35,547 bases of DNA from Streptomyces griseoflavus (GCF_014649995.1 NZ_BMUC01000015.1:1-35547), one strand, 5' to 3'; shown: positions 1 through 7,369, numbered from the stretch's first letter. The notes: generated by a model not told the origin, from the letters alone. Numbers and translations are program-made.

Positions 1-290
1 CCCGCGGAGCGGGTCCCCCATCGCTGCGCGATGGGCAAGCGAACCCCCCGCGCTGCGCGCGGGGGGTTGCGCTCACGCTCCGCGTGAGCGCTGGCGGGAT
101 GCTGCGCATCCCGCTCATCAGCCTTGCGCAGCAAGGCTGGTGACGTCCCGTCCGCTGCGCTCCCGGGACTGTGGGGTCTTCGACCCCATGAGTGGCTTCC
201 GCTGCGCTCCAGCCACTGGGGGCGCCGCGCGCCCTGGGGCCGGCCCCGCTGCGCGGTGCCGTCAACGGGCCTTCGGCCCGGGCAGCAAGG
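1..290. other. Streptomyces-type telomere (terminal palindrome array)
   Basis: The first bases form CCCGC-GGA-GCGGG (1-13). A series of hairpins with short loops follows: 17-35 (8-bp arms, loop TGC), 42-68 (12-bp arms, loop TGC), 69-91 (10-bp arms, loop TCC), 94-114 (9-bp arms, loop TGC), 119-139 (9-bp arms, loop GCA), 172-188 (7-bp arms, loop TTC), 191-217 (7-bp arms around a GCTGCGC core), 220-234 (6-bp arms) and 266-280 (6-bp arms, loop TTC). This order, starting exactly at base 1, is that of the archetypal telomere of linear Streptomyces chromosomes and plasmids. In that system the 3' overhang folds for end patching by the Tap/Tpg terminal-protein system (family knowledge). No tap or tpg gene lies in this window. 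Apparent reading frames here are palindrome artefacts. Confidence 0.93.
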
Positions 291-317
291 GGGAAGGGGG
301 GGGCGGGCTGGGGTCAC

Positions 318-539
318 TCAGTTGTCGCGTGCTGCTGCTCTCCTCCTGGCCCGGTTCGCCACCCAATGGGCCACCACGTTGACCACGGCCACAAGGACAG
401 CAAAGACAAACGCGTCGAACCACGTCCTACTCGTAAGGGCACGCCACACCGCCGCAGCCGTCCCGTACACGGCCACAACAACCGCCCAACGCGCCCACCG
501 CCGGGACCACACCCGGGCCAACCATCCTTGGCTCTGCAT
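318..539 (-). CDS. Small membrane protein, two predicted helices
   Basis: This is a 73-residue hydrophobic protein of unknown function. A basic N-terminus (WSRRWARW) precedes a first hydrophobic stretch at about residues 19-36. A second lies at about 43-62 (FAVLVAVVNVVAHWVAN), and the protein ends in a basic tail (RARRRAAARD). The positive-inside pattern suggests a hairpin with both ends in the cytoplasm. It runs the same way as the next small membrane gene at 598-867, about 60 bp away, so the two may be co-transcribed toward the telomere. No catalytic motif is visible. A two-helix product next to a telomere could be a poorly conserved accessory gene. Confidence 0.5.
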   Translation of the reverse strand: MQSQGWLARVWSRRWARWAVVVAVYGTAAAVWRALTSRTWFDAFVFAVLVAVVNVVAHWVANRARRRAAARDN

Positions 540-597
540 ACCACTCGGCTACCCCGGTGGCCGGTCGTCACCGAGCCTTGCGCTACGGCCTGAGCAG

Positions 598-867
598 TTA
601 CGGGGAAGAGTTTTCGCTTCCTGTTCGGATCGCGTGCTGATGGCGCCTCAAGCGGGTGAAGCTCTGGACGGCGAGAGCCGGCCAGAGCAGTGCGCAGACT
701 CCCGGGAACCACAGGTTGAACCCGGCCGGCCCGTACTCCTTGCGCCACAATGCCAGCCCGAACCAGACCAGCATGAGGACAGCCACTGCGAGCTGCACCC
801 ACCGCGCTGTCCGCAAGGTCTCGGCCTGGCCCTCGGATAACGGATACGAACGATCTGCCATGCCCAT
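598..867 (-). CDS. Small membrane protein, two predicted helices
   Basis: This 89-residue protein has two clear membrane segments, at about residues 23-42 (WVQLAVAVLMLVWFGLALW) and 51-68 (NLWFPGVCALLWPALAV). The N-terminus is polar and the C-terminus basic and charged (RLRRHQHAIR). An alternative start at the second Met (residue 3) is equally plausible. The gene lies between another two-helix gene (318-539) and a zinc-ribbon gene (901-1083), all on the minus strand, which suggests one short operon. I do not recognise the family. Coding character is supported by GC-rich third positions and the clean helix pattern. Confidence 0.6.
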   Translation of the reverse strand: MGMADRSYPLSEGQAETLRTARWVQLAVAVLMLVWFGLALWRKEYGPAGFNLWFPGVCALLWPALAVQSFTRLRRHQHAIRTGSENSSP

Positions 868-900
868 CGACTACCCCCGCGGGGCAGATGGTCGCACCTC

Positions 901-1083
901 CTACGGTTGGGTGCGTCCTTCGAAGTCACGTCGCACTGCCGCGCCTTGGTCCTCGACCAGCCCTGCACTGTCGGGGAGGTCCAGGACCGCGCCGCAGTGA
1001 TTGCACAGTTTCCCGTCTTCGGCCGGCGTGCCGCACGCCTTGCAGAACCGGTTGCCCTCGCCATTTCCAATGGTCTGTGTCAT
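901..1083 (-). CDS. Small zinc-ribbon protein (60 aa)
   Basis: The start was set at the ATG at 1083 because an AGGAG site sits about 7 bases upstream. Reading further upstream gives low-complexity translation with no site. The 60-residue product carries two CxxC knuckles (CKACG near residue 14 and CNHCG near residue 27), the pattern of a single zinc ribbon. An acidic tail without motifs follows. Such short ribbons usually serve as protein- or nucleic-acid-binding adaptors (family knowledge), but no partner is indicated here. It is divergent from the helicase gene at 1376, with about 290 bp between them holding both promoters. Confidence 0.7.
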   Translation of the reverse strand: MTQTIGNGEGNRFCKACGTPAEDGKLCNHCGAVLDLPDSAGLVEDQGAAVRRDFEGRTQP

Positions 1084-1375
1084 GACTCTCTCCTGCAGGA
1101 TGGACAGTGACAGACGGGGAGTACCCTCGATGTTTCCGCTGATTCTCTGAGCCTTTGCTTCATTTTGTGGCTGCGATAGATTCTGGATCTGTGAGGCACC
1201 GTCATTGTGAGTTCTGTGGCCTGCTTGAGGGTGTTCGTGTGTGCCCATGTCGGGGCGGTGCGGCTCCGGTGCCGGGGTGTAGGTGCTGGAAGTCAGACCC
1301 GTCCTGACATGGTCATTTGGTTGTGCCGTGGTGTGGGTGCGGTGTTGTCCGGCTGGTGGGAGAGGGTGGACTGTC

Positions 1376-2449
1376 ATGGCGGTGAGGAAACTGCGTCCTC
1401 ATCAGCGGGAAGCCGTGGACGCGGTAGTTCGGGCGCTTGAATTTTCTGCAAGATCTATTGTGCCGGAGCGGGGGTTGCGGACTGAGGTGATCATGGCGAC
1501 CGGATCGGGCAAGACCTTGGTGGCCGCCCGAAGCGCCGAGGAGCTCCGCGCGGGCCGTGTGCTGGTCCTCGTGCCCTCGTTGGATCTGCTCGCCCAGACC
1601 GAGGCTGCGTGGCGGGAGGAAGGCCGCATAGGACCGATGATCGGCGTCTCTTCCCTGCGGGGTGAGGAAGCGTCCTTCCCGAATACCATGGCCGCGGGTG
1701 AGCTGGTTGCCTGGGTGCGGCCGCTCGACAAGGTCACCGTCTTCGCCACGTACGCCTCCCTCGGGCTCGGCACGCTCGAGCGTGCGCACGCCGCAGGCCT
1801 TCCGGGGTGGTCGCTGATCGTCGTAAACGAGGCGCACCGGACGTCGGGGCGGATCGGCAGGCCGTGGGCGGTCGTCCACGACAACACCCGCATCCCGGCC
1901 CTGCGCCGTCTCTATATGACGGCCACGCCGCGGCTGTGGCAGCTCGACGACGACTCCGAGGCTGTGCCGGGCGCGCCGGGAGAGCTGGTGGCCTCGATGG
2001 AGGACGGCCCGGACGGGTTGTTCGGCGCGCGCTGCTACACGCTGACGTTGTCGGAGGCGATCGACCGGGGGATCTGTGCGCCGTATCAGGTGGTGTGTGT
2101 GGACGTCACCGACACCCAGCTCCAGGCCGCCCAGCTGCTGGGGGTGGGGGGCCGCTCGGACCAGGTGCGTGGGGCGCGGCTCGCGGCGTTGCAGACGGCG
2201 CTGTTGAAGGCGTCGTCGGAGGAGGGCATCCGTCGGACGCTCGTCTTTCACCACCAGGTGAAGGAGGCTGAGGCGTTCGCGGCTGGTCTCACGGACGTCG
2301 CCGCGCGGCTGCATGCCGCCGATCCGGAGCGGTACCCGAAGACGATCTGGGCCGACTGGCTGTGCGGCGACCACAAGCCGAACCACCGGCGCCGGGTCCT
2401 TGGGGAGTTCGCGGGCTTCCGGCCGCCGGGCACTTCGATCTGTTCATGA
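1376..2449 (+). pseudogene. Telomere-associated DEAD/DEAH-type helicase, truncated, Walker B altered (NEAH)
   Basis: The ATG at 1376 follows an AGAGGGTGG ribosome-binding site. The 357-residue product has an LRPHQ element (6-10), Walker A ATGSGKT (41-47), motif Ia around LVPSLDLLAQT (65-75), motif II at 151-154 and TATP (182-185), then the beginning of the second RecA-like domain. This matches the N-terminal half of superfamily 2 helicases encoded at Streptomyces chromosome ends (TtrA-like), which are normally much longer. Two lesions stand out. Motif II reads NEAH, because codon AAC at 1826-1828 replaces the catalytic Asp. The frame also ends at 2449 before the conserved C-terminal helicase motifs. 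It is probably a non-catalytic remnant. The first gene inside the telomere is the expected position for this family. Confidence 0.82.
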
Positions 2450-2538
2450 GCCGTGACGGAAACGGAGAGCAGTTCCGACTCGGACGTGAACCCAACGGTA
2501 GCGCCGCCCCGTCGTGGACCTGGAATGACATGGAGTGA
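2428..2538 (+). pseudogene. C-terminal coding remnant fused out of frame to the helicase
   Basis: In the frame one base back from the helicase, codons from about 2428 (GHFDLFMSRDGNGEQFRLG...) to a TGA at 2536-2538 (...SWTWNDME) look like a genuine protein C-terminus. They are charged, of low bias, and unlike the surrounding noise. The piece overlaps the end of the helicase frame. The simplest reading is a deletion that joined the front of the helicase to the tail of the same or another gene out of phase. The family of the tail is not recognised. Confidence 0.35.
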
Positions 2539-2610
2539 ACTAAAGGGCCCCGGTCTCAAACAACCAAATGGTGGATTGGACGAAGGAGTGCATGGCCGCT
2601 CACGCGTGCG

Positions 2611-2931
2611 CTACACCAAGGGCACTCCGACACAATGAACGTCCGGTCGTTGTCGGACCACAAGGAGGGTGTTCGTTCTCGATGTGCACTCGTAATGCGC
2701 AGGCCTCGTCCGAGTGCGTACTGGGGAACCCTGCGCACTCAGTGCACTGCCATCGGCGGCCCAGGCGCGCAAGCCGGTTAGAGTGCGCTTGCGCAGCGCG
2801 GCGAGATGCCGGTCGGCGCGGCTGAGGGAGCCGAACAGTTCGGCGGTGATGCCGTTATCGAGGAGCCAGCAGGTCTCCCATGCTGCGGGTGCTGCTTCGT
2901 TCACCACGGCGGCATCACGGGCCATGGACAA
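2611..2931 (-). CDS. Hypothetical protein, possibly a truncated N-terminus
   Basis: The likely start is the ATG at 2925 (MARDAAVVNEAAP), or a TTG two codons earlier; no strong ribosome-binding site is visible. The first 50 or so codons have GC-rich third positions and a plausible helical sequence (LLDNGITAELFGSLSRADRH). Codon bias then weakens and the last 40 residues look random. This suggests a gene whose 3' part has been lost or replaced near 2760. No domain is recognised. It lies upstream of the degenerate CRISPR repeats. Confidence 0.35.
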   Translation of the reverse strand: MSMARDAAVVNEAAPAAWETCWLLDNGITAELFGSLSRADRHLAALRKRTLTGLRAWAADGSALSAQGSPVRTRTRPAHYECTSRTNTLLVVRQRPDVHCVGVPLV

Positions 2932-2978
2932 ACGGTAGCAATCACGTCAGGCTCCGCCTTGCCTGTGCGCGCTGCATG

Positions 2979-3204
2979 GGCCTCTCTGCGCGAGCGGAGG
3001 TGAGCCGGCTTCGGAGGCCCCAGCAGTGGGGCTGTCGCAGTCCTCTTCGCACCAGCGGAGGTAAACCGTACGCCCATTCTGGTGCGTTCTGCCGGCGGGA
3101 TCCTCACCTGGCCCGCTTCCGCGCGAGCGGAGGTAAACCGTGGGTCAACGTTAGCGGCCACCTTTTAAGGTCATGTTCTCTCCGCGCGGGCGGAGGGTGA
3201 GCCG
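2979..3204 (+). CRISPR. Degenerate, orphan type I-E-like CRISPR array (4 repeats)
   Basis: Four related blocks of 29-30 bases end at 3007, 3068, 3140 and 3204. Each contains an imperfect stem (for example CTCCGCGCGAGCGGAG) followed by GTGAGCCG or GTAAACCG. The block at 3040-3068 ends GCGGAGGTAAACCG, close to the classical type I-E repeat end. The first two blocks are exactly 61 bp apart, that is 29 plus a 32-base spacer, as in type I-E. The next intervals are 72 and 64 bp, and the last block has one extra G, so the array is decayed. No cas gene lies in the window. Orientation is inferred from the (A/G)A(A/G)CCG ends being downstream. Confidence 0.62.
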
Positions 3205-3295
3205 TAAGACGGTCCGGCCGAGTGGCTTCGGTCACGAGGACGGGTTCTGGCGCAAGTTGTGTGACGCGGGCGCACGTTTAACGACGGCCTTGTGC

Positions 3296-3529
3296 CTAGT
3301 AGATGTGGTCGTCGGCGCGTTCGTCCTCGGGCGTCCGTCGGAGACGCCACGCACCGAAGCTGACCCCAAGAGCCCCGCCCATGAGAGCTGCCGCTCCTGC
3401 CCACACGCCGCTGGGCGAGAGCGCCGCAGCGAGCAAGCCGGCCAACAGGGCGCCGAGCAACAGGTACATGACGACGATAAAGCACGCAGCGAGGTAGCGA
3501 TTCCTCAGAGGCGTCATGCCACCTTGCAT
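3296..3529 (-). CDS. Small membrane protein, two predicted helices
   Basis: The start at 3529 is supported by AGGAGG about 6 bases upstream. A second Met follows four codons later. The 77-residue product has two hydrophobic segments, at about 15-37 (FIVVMYLLLGALLAGLLAAAL) and 42-59 (VWAGAAALMGGALGVSFG). An arginine cluster (WRLRRT) and an acidic tail (EDERADDH) follow, so both ends are probably cytoplasmic. The function is unknown. It stands alone between the CRISPR-like repeats and a stretch with no clear gene. Confidence 0.62.
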   Translation of the reverse strand: MQGGMTPLRNRYLAACFIVVMYLLLGALLAGLLAAALSPSGVWAGAAALMGGALGVSFGAWRLRRTPEDERADDHIY

Positions 3530-3857
3530 GAGGTCCTCCTGTCCCTTTCGGTGGTTCCCTTTTCACGTATCCCCGAATGTTCACGACAATCCGGCTCACG
3601 GGGTCACGTCACAGAAGTTGAGCCAGAGCCCGAGAACGGGCAGCACATGTTCATCACTTCGGAAGGCGCCACAGCACACCGGAAATTCGAACACCGAGTG
3701 AGCCGCTTGCCATAGCCGGAGGCGGCGGCTGGCACTTGCCCGCGCTGCGTTGAGACTCCACGACGGTGGCAGGTGCCGTTCCCGCACGGATGAGAAAACA
3801 TGTTGGCTGGCTGCTGGCGAGCTGCGACGATGCGTCTGATTCCCCGGCGGAGGACAT
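3530..3857. other. Intergenic stretch without recognisable gene
   Basis: About 330 bases between two divergent genes. Several open frames exist on both strands but none combines a ribosome-binding site with GC-biased third positions. It presumably holds the promoters for 3296-3529 (minus) and 3858-4964 (plus). A GGCGGAGGA at 3847-3853 is the ribosome-binding site of the latter. Confidence 0.5.
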
Positions 3858-4964
3858 TTGTTCGTTTCCGTGTGTGCGGGATGCGGCACCGAGTTGACCA
3901 CCCCGCTGTCCCAGGTCTCACTGCCAGTCCACGCCCGTCAGAAGTACGGGAACGGGGCCCAGCTTCCGGTGCTCATGGAGTCCGGGACGTTTGCCGTGGA
4001 CTTGGACCCCTGGGGAGGGCCGTGGCGGATGTGGGAGGAGATCGATCCGGGCGAGGCGGAGGCACGCGGCATCTACGCGCCGGTCTACGCCCTGTCCGAC
4101 AGTACGCCCGGGGCGAGTGTCATCGCGCCCGGTGATATCCGTGGAACCCGGCTGATTCCTGAGAAGCGCGGCGGTGCCTGCTGTGGCCTCGACGGGGCCG
4201 ACGGGCCCAACTTGGCCTGCGAGGCGTGCGACCTCCCTGTGGCGACCAGGGTCGACGACTGTTCGCTCTGGCAGGCGGTGCGGCTCAGCCCGGACGCCGT
4301 GCGCCGCATCCCCGTTGACGGTATCCACGCTGCGCCCCTTGCTTGGGCGGAGCTGGCAGAGAAGGGGGAGAAAACGCCCCCGTTCGAGCCGATTGCCACG
4401 TGGGGCGGACGGTTGGGGTCGAACCACTACTGGTCGTGGAGCCCGCAGTGGGAGGCCGCAGCCGGCCAGGCGCTCGCCCACCTGCTGGTTGCCTCGCAAG
4501 GGCAGCCGGTGAAGGTCCCAGGCGGTCTGACCGCGGACGTGTTCCAACGCGCGCTGGACGCCCTGCTGCCGACAGGCCCCCCGAAGCGGCGCGCCGTCCT
4601 GGCCGGCCCGGGACGGCCCTCCCCGGGCGCGGGCGTCGACATCCTCCTCGTACCGGTCCATCCCCAGACAGGTCAGACCTGGACCCCCGCCAGCCCGACT
4701 GCGTCGGCATACCCGGTGCCCCTGCCGCTGGGGGTATGGCTGTGGCTGGTCTCTCCCCAGCCGTACTTGCCGGTTCCCGCATCGGGCCGCATACCCCAAG
4801 ACGTACTCCGCGACGACCCGCTCCCCCCGATTCCCAGCCACCTGTTCCGGGCCGACCGGGGAACGTTCCAGCACACCTTGGTCCGGCTACCAGCCGTGCG
4901 CAGTCCGTGGCTGCGCACGATCCTCGAGAACCTCACGCAGGGCACCTCGGCCGACCTCTTCTAG
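3858..4964 (+). CDS. Cys-rich protein of unknown function
   Basis: The start is the TTG at 3858, directly behind GGAGGA. The next codons encode FVSVCAGCGTEL, a CxxC knuckle at the very N-terminus. A second cysteine cluster (ACCGLDG...ACEACDLP...DDCSLW, about residues 107-137) could complete zinc sites. The rest of the 368-residue protein has good codon bias and Trp/Pro-rich segments but no enzyme motif that I recognise. The stop TAG at 4962-4964 coincides with the presumed left edge of the following IS5-family element (TA target plus G). The native C-terminus may therefore have been cut by the insertion. Confidence 0.72.
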   Translation: MFVSVCAGCGTELTTPLSQVSLPVHARQKYGNGAQLPVLMESGTFAVDLDPWGGPWRMWEEIDPGEAEARGIYAPVYALSDSTPGASVIAPGDIRGTRLIPEKRGGACCGLDGADGPNLACEACDLPVATRVDDCSLWQAVRLSPDAVRRIPVDGIHAAPLAWAELAEKGEKTPPFEPIATWGGRLGSNHYWSWSPQWEAAAGQALAHLLVASQGQPVKVPGGLTADVFQRALDALLPTGPPKRRAVLAGPGRPSPGAGVDILLVPVHPQTGQTWTPASPTASAYPVPLPLGVWLWLVSPQPYLPVPASGRIPQDVLRDDPLPPIPSHLFRADRGTFQHTLVRLPAVRSPWLRTILENLTQGTSADLF

Positions 4965-5865
4965 AACGTGTCCCTTTGGTCGGTTGGTCAGTTGATCGGA
5001 TGTGTCCGTCCGATTGGTGATCACTGATGCGATGTGGGATCTAATCGAGCCGCTGATGCCGGCCGATCCGGTCCGTGGTCGGCGGTGGGCCGATCACTGT
5101 CGCACCCTGGAGGCCATCGCATGGAAGTACCGCACGTGCTCGCCCTGGCGGGACCTGCCGGACGGGCTCGGCTCGTTCCGGACCGCTCACAAACGGCTGC
5201 TCAGGTGGCCGTGGACGGCACCTGGGAACGCATCCTTGCCGCGGTCCTGGCAGCGGCCGAGGACGCTGACGACATCGGCTGGACCGTGTCGGTGGACTCC
5301 ACCGTCTGCCGGGCCCACCAGCACGCCGCCGGAGCCAGGAAAAAGGGGGCTCCAGGCCGGACCGAACCCGACGACCACGCGCTCGGACGCTCCCGCGGCG
5401 GCCTGAGCACGAAGGTCCATCTCGCCAGCGACGACCATGCACGGCCCCTGGCCCTTCGCGTCACCGCAGGGCAGGCGGGCGACGCCCCGGCCTTCGAGAC
5501 CGTCAGGGCCGCCATCCGTGTTCCGCGGAGCGGACCCGGTAGACCGAGGACCCGCCCGGATGTCGTCCTGGCGGACCGCGCCTATTCATCCCGGGCGATC
5601 CGGAACCACCTCCGCCGACGTGGAATCCGCGCTGTCATCCCTCAGCCCTCCGACCAGATCAACCACCGTCTGCGGCGAGGCCGCATCGGCGGCCGACCGC
5701 CAGCCTTCGACGCCGATGCCTACAAGCAGCGCAACACGGTCGAGCGATGCATCAACCGGCTCAAGCAGTGGCGTGGCCTGGCCATGCGAACGGACAAGCT
5801 CGCCATCGCCTACCAGGCCGCACTCCACCTCGCCGCCATCCTCATCTGGGCCCGGAGACAGCCCG
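4963..5865 (+). mobile_element. IS5-family insertion sequence, right end missing
   Basis: The left edge is placed at the TA in ctcTTCTAGAACGTGTCCC, which precedes the transposase by some 40 bases. No reverse complement of GAACGTGTCCC occurs downstream of the transposase. The transposase frame runs without stop into the antisense of the next gene, whose stop lies at 5867. The right inverted repeat has therefore been lost, and the element is probably immobile. Confidence 0.6.
5002..5860 (+). pseudogene. IS5-family transposase, two overlapping frames
   Basis: The first frame begins at 5002 (MSVRLVITDAMWDLIEPLMP), giving the N-terminal DUF4096-like DNA-binding region that includes WKYRTCSPWRDLP. 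It continues to about 5208 (KRLLRW). Coding sense then moves one base back to the frame VDGTWERILAAV. This second part carries the DDE core: DST (VSVDSTVCRAH), GGLSTKVHL, LADRAYSS and the C-terminal YKQRNTVERCINRLKQWRG with the catalytic Glu. The -1 change at AGGTGGCC could be programmed, as in some IS5 groups, or a lesion; no classical slippery heptamer is seen. The normal stop after LIWARR is missing because the element is cut. Confidence 0.78.
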
Positions 5866-5866
5866 C

Positions 5867-6250
5867 TCAGCGATCGACCACCCAGCGCGCGTCCGTCGGC
5901 CAGGACCCCGTGCCGATGATCTGCTCCACGAGCCTGAACGCCTCACCGATGGCAACGGTGTCCTCATCCGGATACTCGTCCGCCTGCCCGTTGCAGAGGA
6001 CAAACCCGTCGCTCACCCCCTGAGCCCCGGGGTCTACGGCATGCTCGCCGGGATCGCCCTCTTCTTCGAGCAGCATCACCATCGCACGCTCGGTATTCGT
6101 CATGAAGGCCAGCGATCGGCCGGACGAACTCGTCAGCCATGTCTCAAGCTGCCCGCTGTCAACCCTCAACCGAAGAGCCTCCAGCACCACCTCGGACGAC
6201 ACAGGAACAGGGCTGTCGTCATTGATCACCCAGGACTCGATCACGCGCAC
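5867..6250 (-). CDS. Imm1-like immunity protein
   Basis: This is a 127-residue acidic protein. The start appears to be the GTG at 6250, overlapping the end of the upstream DUF3885 remnant frame. The C-terminal third (ADEYPDEDTVAIGEAFRLV, then GTGSWPTDARWV) matches the pattern of Imm1-family immunity proteins: a (Y/F)P...V motif, an amphipathic helix, then a short RPT.v.W strand. These proteins normally protect against deaminase or other nuclease-type polymorphic toxins (family knowledge). No toxin gene is adjacent, so this would be an orphan immunity gene. The gene ends right where the IS5 element was truncated. The assignment rests on motif resemblance and is moderate. Confidence 0.5.
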   Translation of the reverse strand: MRVIESWVINDDSPVPVSSEVVLEALRLRVDSGQLETWLTSSSGRSLAFMTNTERAMVMLLEEEGDPGEHAVDPGAQGVSDGFVLCNGQADEYPDEDTVAIGEAFRLVEQIIGTGSWPTDARWVVDR

Positions 6251-6802
6251 GACGATCTCACGGACGGTTCAAGGAGACAGTCCCTAGCGGGGAAGACGTC
6301 GGCGCCGCCGTCGTAGGGATGGTGGATGCGGCGCATCTGGGTGTCGCTGACGAGGACTCCCGCCACCTTGTCGCCAGCGATGTCTCGGAGCAGCTCATCA
6401 AGGCAGCCATGATGCCAAGGACGGCGGGCGGCGAAGAGGGGGCAGTAGGCGCGGAACTCCGGGTCAGGACCGTCCTCCACCAGCAGGCTCTGCCAGTAAT
6501 CGACCTCGGGCTGGAACGGGGGAACCTCGACGTCGGTCGTTCGGACCGGTGTGATCACGTACACGTCTCCATCGGCGAACAACTCATCGAGGACCGTGTT
6601 GTACCGCCCCAGGACGACGGCGTACTCGCCCTCGTCCTCCGCGTACCGCTTCGATTGCAGCAGGTTGTGGAAGCGCAGCCAGAGATTCCCGTACATTCCG
6701 GTACGGGTCACGGAGCTTGTACCCAACCGGAGGACAGTCGGGCCAATGCTGCTGCCGCAGTTCGGTCAAAGCCGCCTGTACGCCTCCCATCACGTGCCGC
6801 AC
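6241..6802 (-). pseudogene. DUF3885 protein, frameshifted by a 10-bp duplication
   Basis: The N-terminal part lies in the frame starting near 6802 or 6790 (TELRQQHWPDCPPVGYKLRD). After a frame change at about 6690 the rest follows (LWLRFHNLLQSKRYAEDEGE, YNTVLDELFADGDVYVITP, ...TQMRRIHHPYDGGAD). This is the order of motifs in DUF3885 proteins, which are widespread in Streptomyces and of unknown function. The frame break coincides with near-identical adjacent 10-mers at 6685-6694 and 6695-6704. Removing one copy restores a continuous DPYRNLWLRFHN. The C-terminus after GGADVF is also shorter than usual. The gene ends overlapping the Imm1-like gene. Confidence 0.7.
6685..6704. repeat. Tandem 10-bp duplication inactivating DUF3885
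   Basis: ATTCCCGTAC is followed immediately by ATTCCGGTAC (one mismatch). A 10-base insertion shifts the frame by one, exactly at the point where the DUF3885 coding frame changes. Confidence 0.8.
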
Positions 6803-6817
6803 TCGTCCTCTCGCCGA

Positions 6818-7225
6818 TCAGGCCAATCCAGCTCGCCCGTAGAGCTGCCGCTTGATCTTCTTGATCCGGTTCACGGCACCTTCACCTGAGCTCCAGTCCA
6901 GGGAGAGGCCAGCGGTCATGGCGTCGAGGTCCCGGAGCAGATGGACTGCGTTTTCGGTGAGACCAGGCAGCTGGCTGGCGAGGACTGCGTCGATCCAGGC
7001 GGGGAGCGTGGCGCCGAGGCGGCCGGTAAGCATCTCGCCGAGATCGCAGACGTGTCCGGCTGCCGTGTCCAGATCGGGACAGCGGGCCAGGACCTCCTTC
7101 CGGCCCGGTCCTCCTCGCTCAGTGCGGTGGGGTGACGGGTGAGCCAGCCGGTCACCTGCCGTACCGTCGGCGGCCGTGGCGGTACGGCGGACAGAGCGCC
7201 GCGCAAGGTGACGATGTGCTCTCTG
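6818..7225 (-). pseudogene. ISL3-family transposase, C-terminal remnant
   Basis: Two frames together give the end of an ISL3 transposase. The upstream frame has PPTVRQVTGWLTRHPTALSEED (about 7110-7180). The downstream frame has GEMLTGRLGATLPAWIDAVL and then DAMTAGLSLDWSSG-EGAVNRIKKIKRQLYGRAG, ending at 6818. The last motif (SSG..EG.VNRIK.IKRQ.YGRA) is diagnostic of the DDE_Tnp_ISL3 C-terminus. The N-terminal zinc-binding and first catalytic parts are absent and a frameshift separates the two pieces. It is an inactive remnant lying just upstream of the DUF3885 remnant. Confidence 0.75.
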
Positions 7226-7240
7226 ATCGGAACGGTCGCA

Positions 7241-7357
7241 TCAGCGTCTGAGGTTCTTAGTCAGCACCACGATCAGGACCGCCGCGATGAACACGACGCC
7301 CAAGATGACGCTGATCACCGCGCTCCCACTACTCGCGCCACCCGCGGCAAGAGTCAT
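7241..7357 (-). CDS. Single-pass membrane micropeptide (38 aa)
   Basis: The ATG at 7357 is preceded by a perfect AAGGAGG about 7 bases upstream. The peptide begins MTLAAGGASSG and continues with an uninterrupted hydrophobic helix at about residues 13-32 (AVISVILGVVFIAAVLIVVL). It ends in a basic tail (TKNLRR). Third positions are nearly all G or C. The AAGGAGG overlaps the TAA stop of a 23-codon frame upstream (7370-7441), so translation of the two is probably coupled. The function is unknown. A helix of this length with a positive tail fits a small membrane regulator, holin-like peptide or toxin. Confidence 0.65.
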   Translation of the reverse strand: MTLAAGGASSGSAVISVILGVVFIAAVLIVVLTKNLRR

Positions 7358-7369
7358 GGTGCTGCCTCC

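Noticed and set aside
124-840. Long reading frames on both strands across the telomere and the first genes
   Set aside because: They are created by the palindromes and high GC, lack ribosome-binding sites and read as Arg/Pro/Gly-rich low-complexity protein; the opposite-strand small membrane genes explain the codon bias.
1313-2386. 357-residue minus-strand frame opposite the helicase
   Set aside because: Shadow of the helicase coding strand: Arg/His-rich, no start signal, while the plus strand shows clear helicase motifs.
3918-4874. 318-residue minus-strand frame opposite the Cys-rich gene
   Set aside because: Mirror of third-position GC bias of 3858-4964; no ribosome-binding site or recognisable domain.
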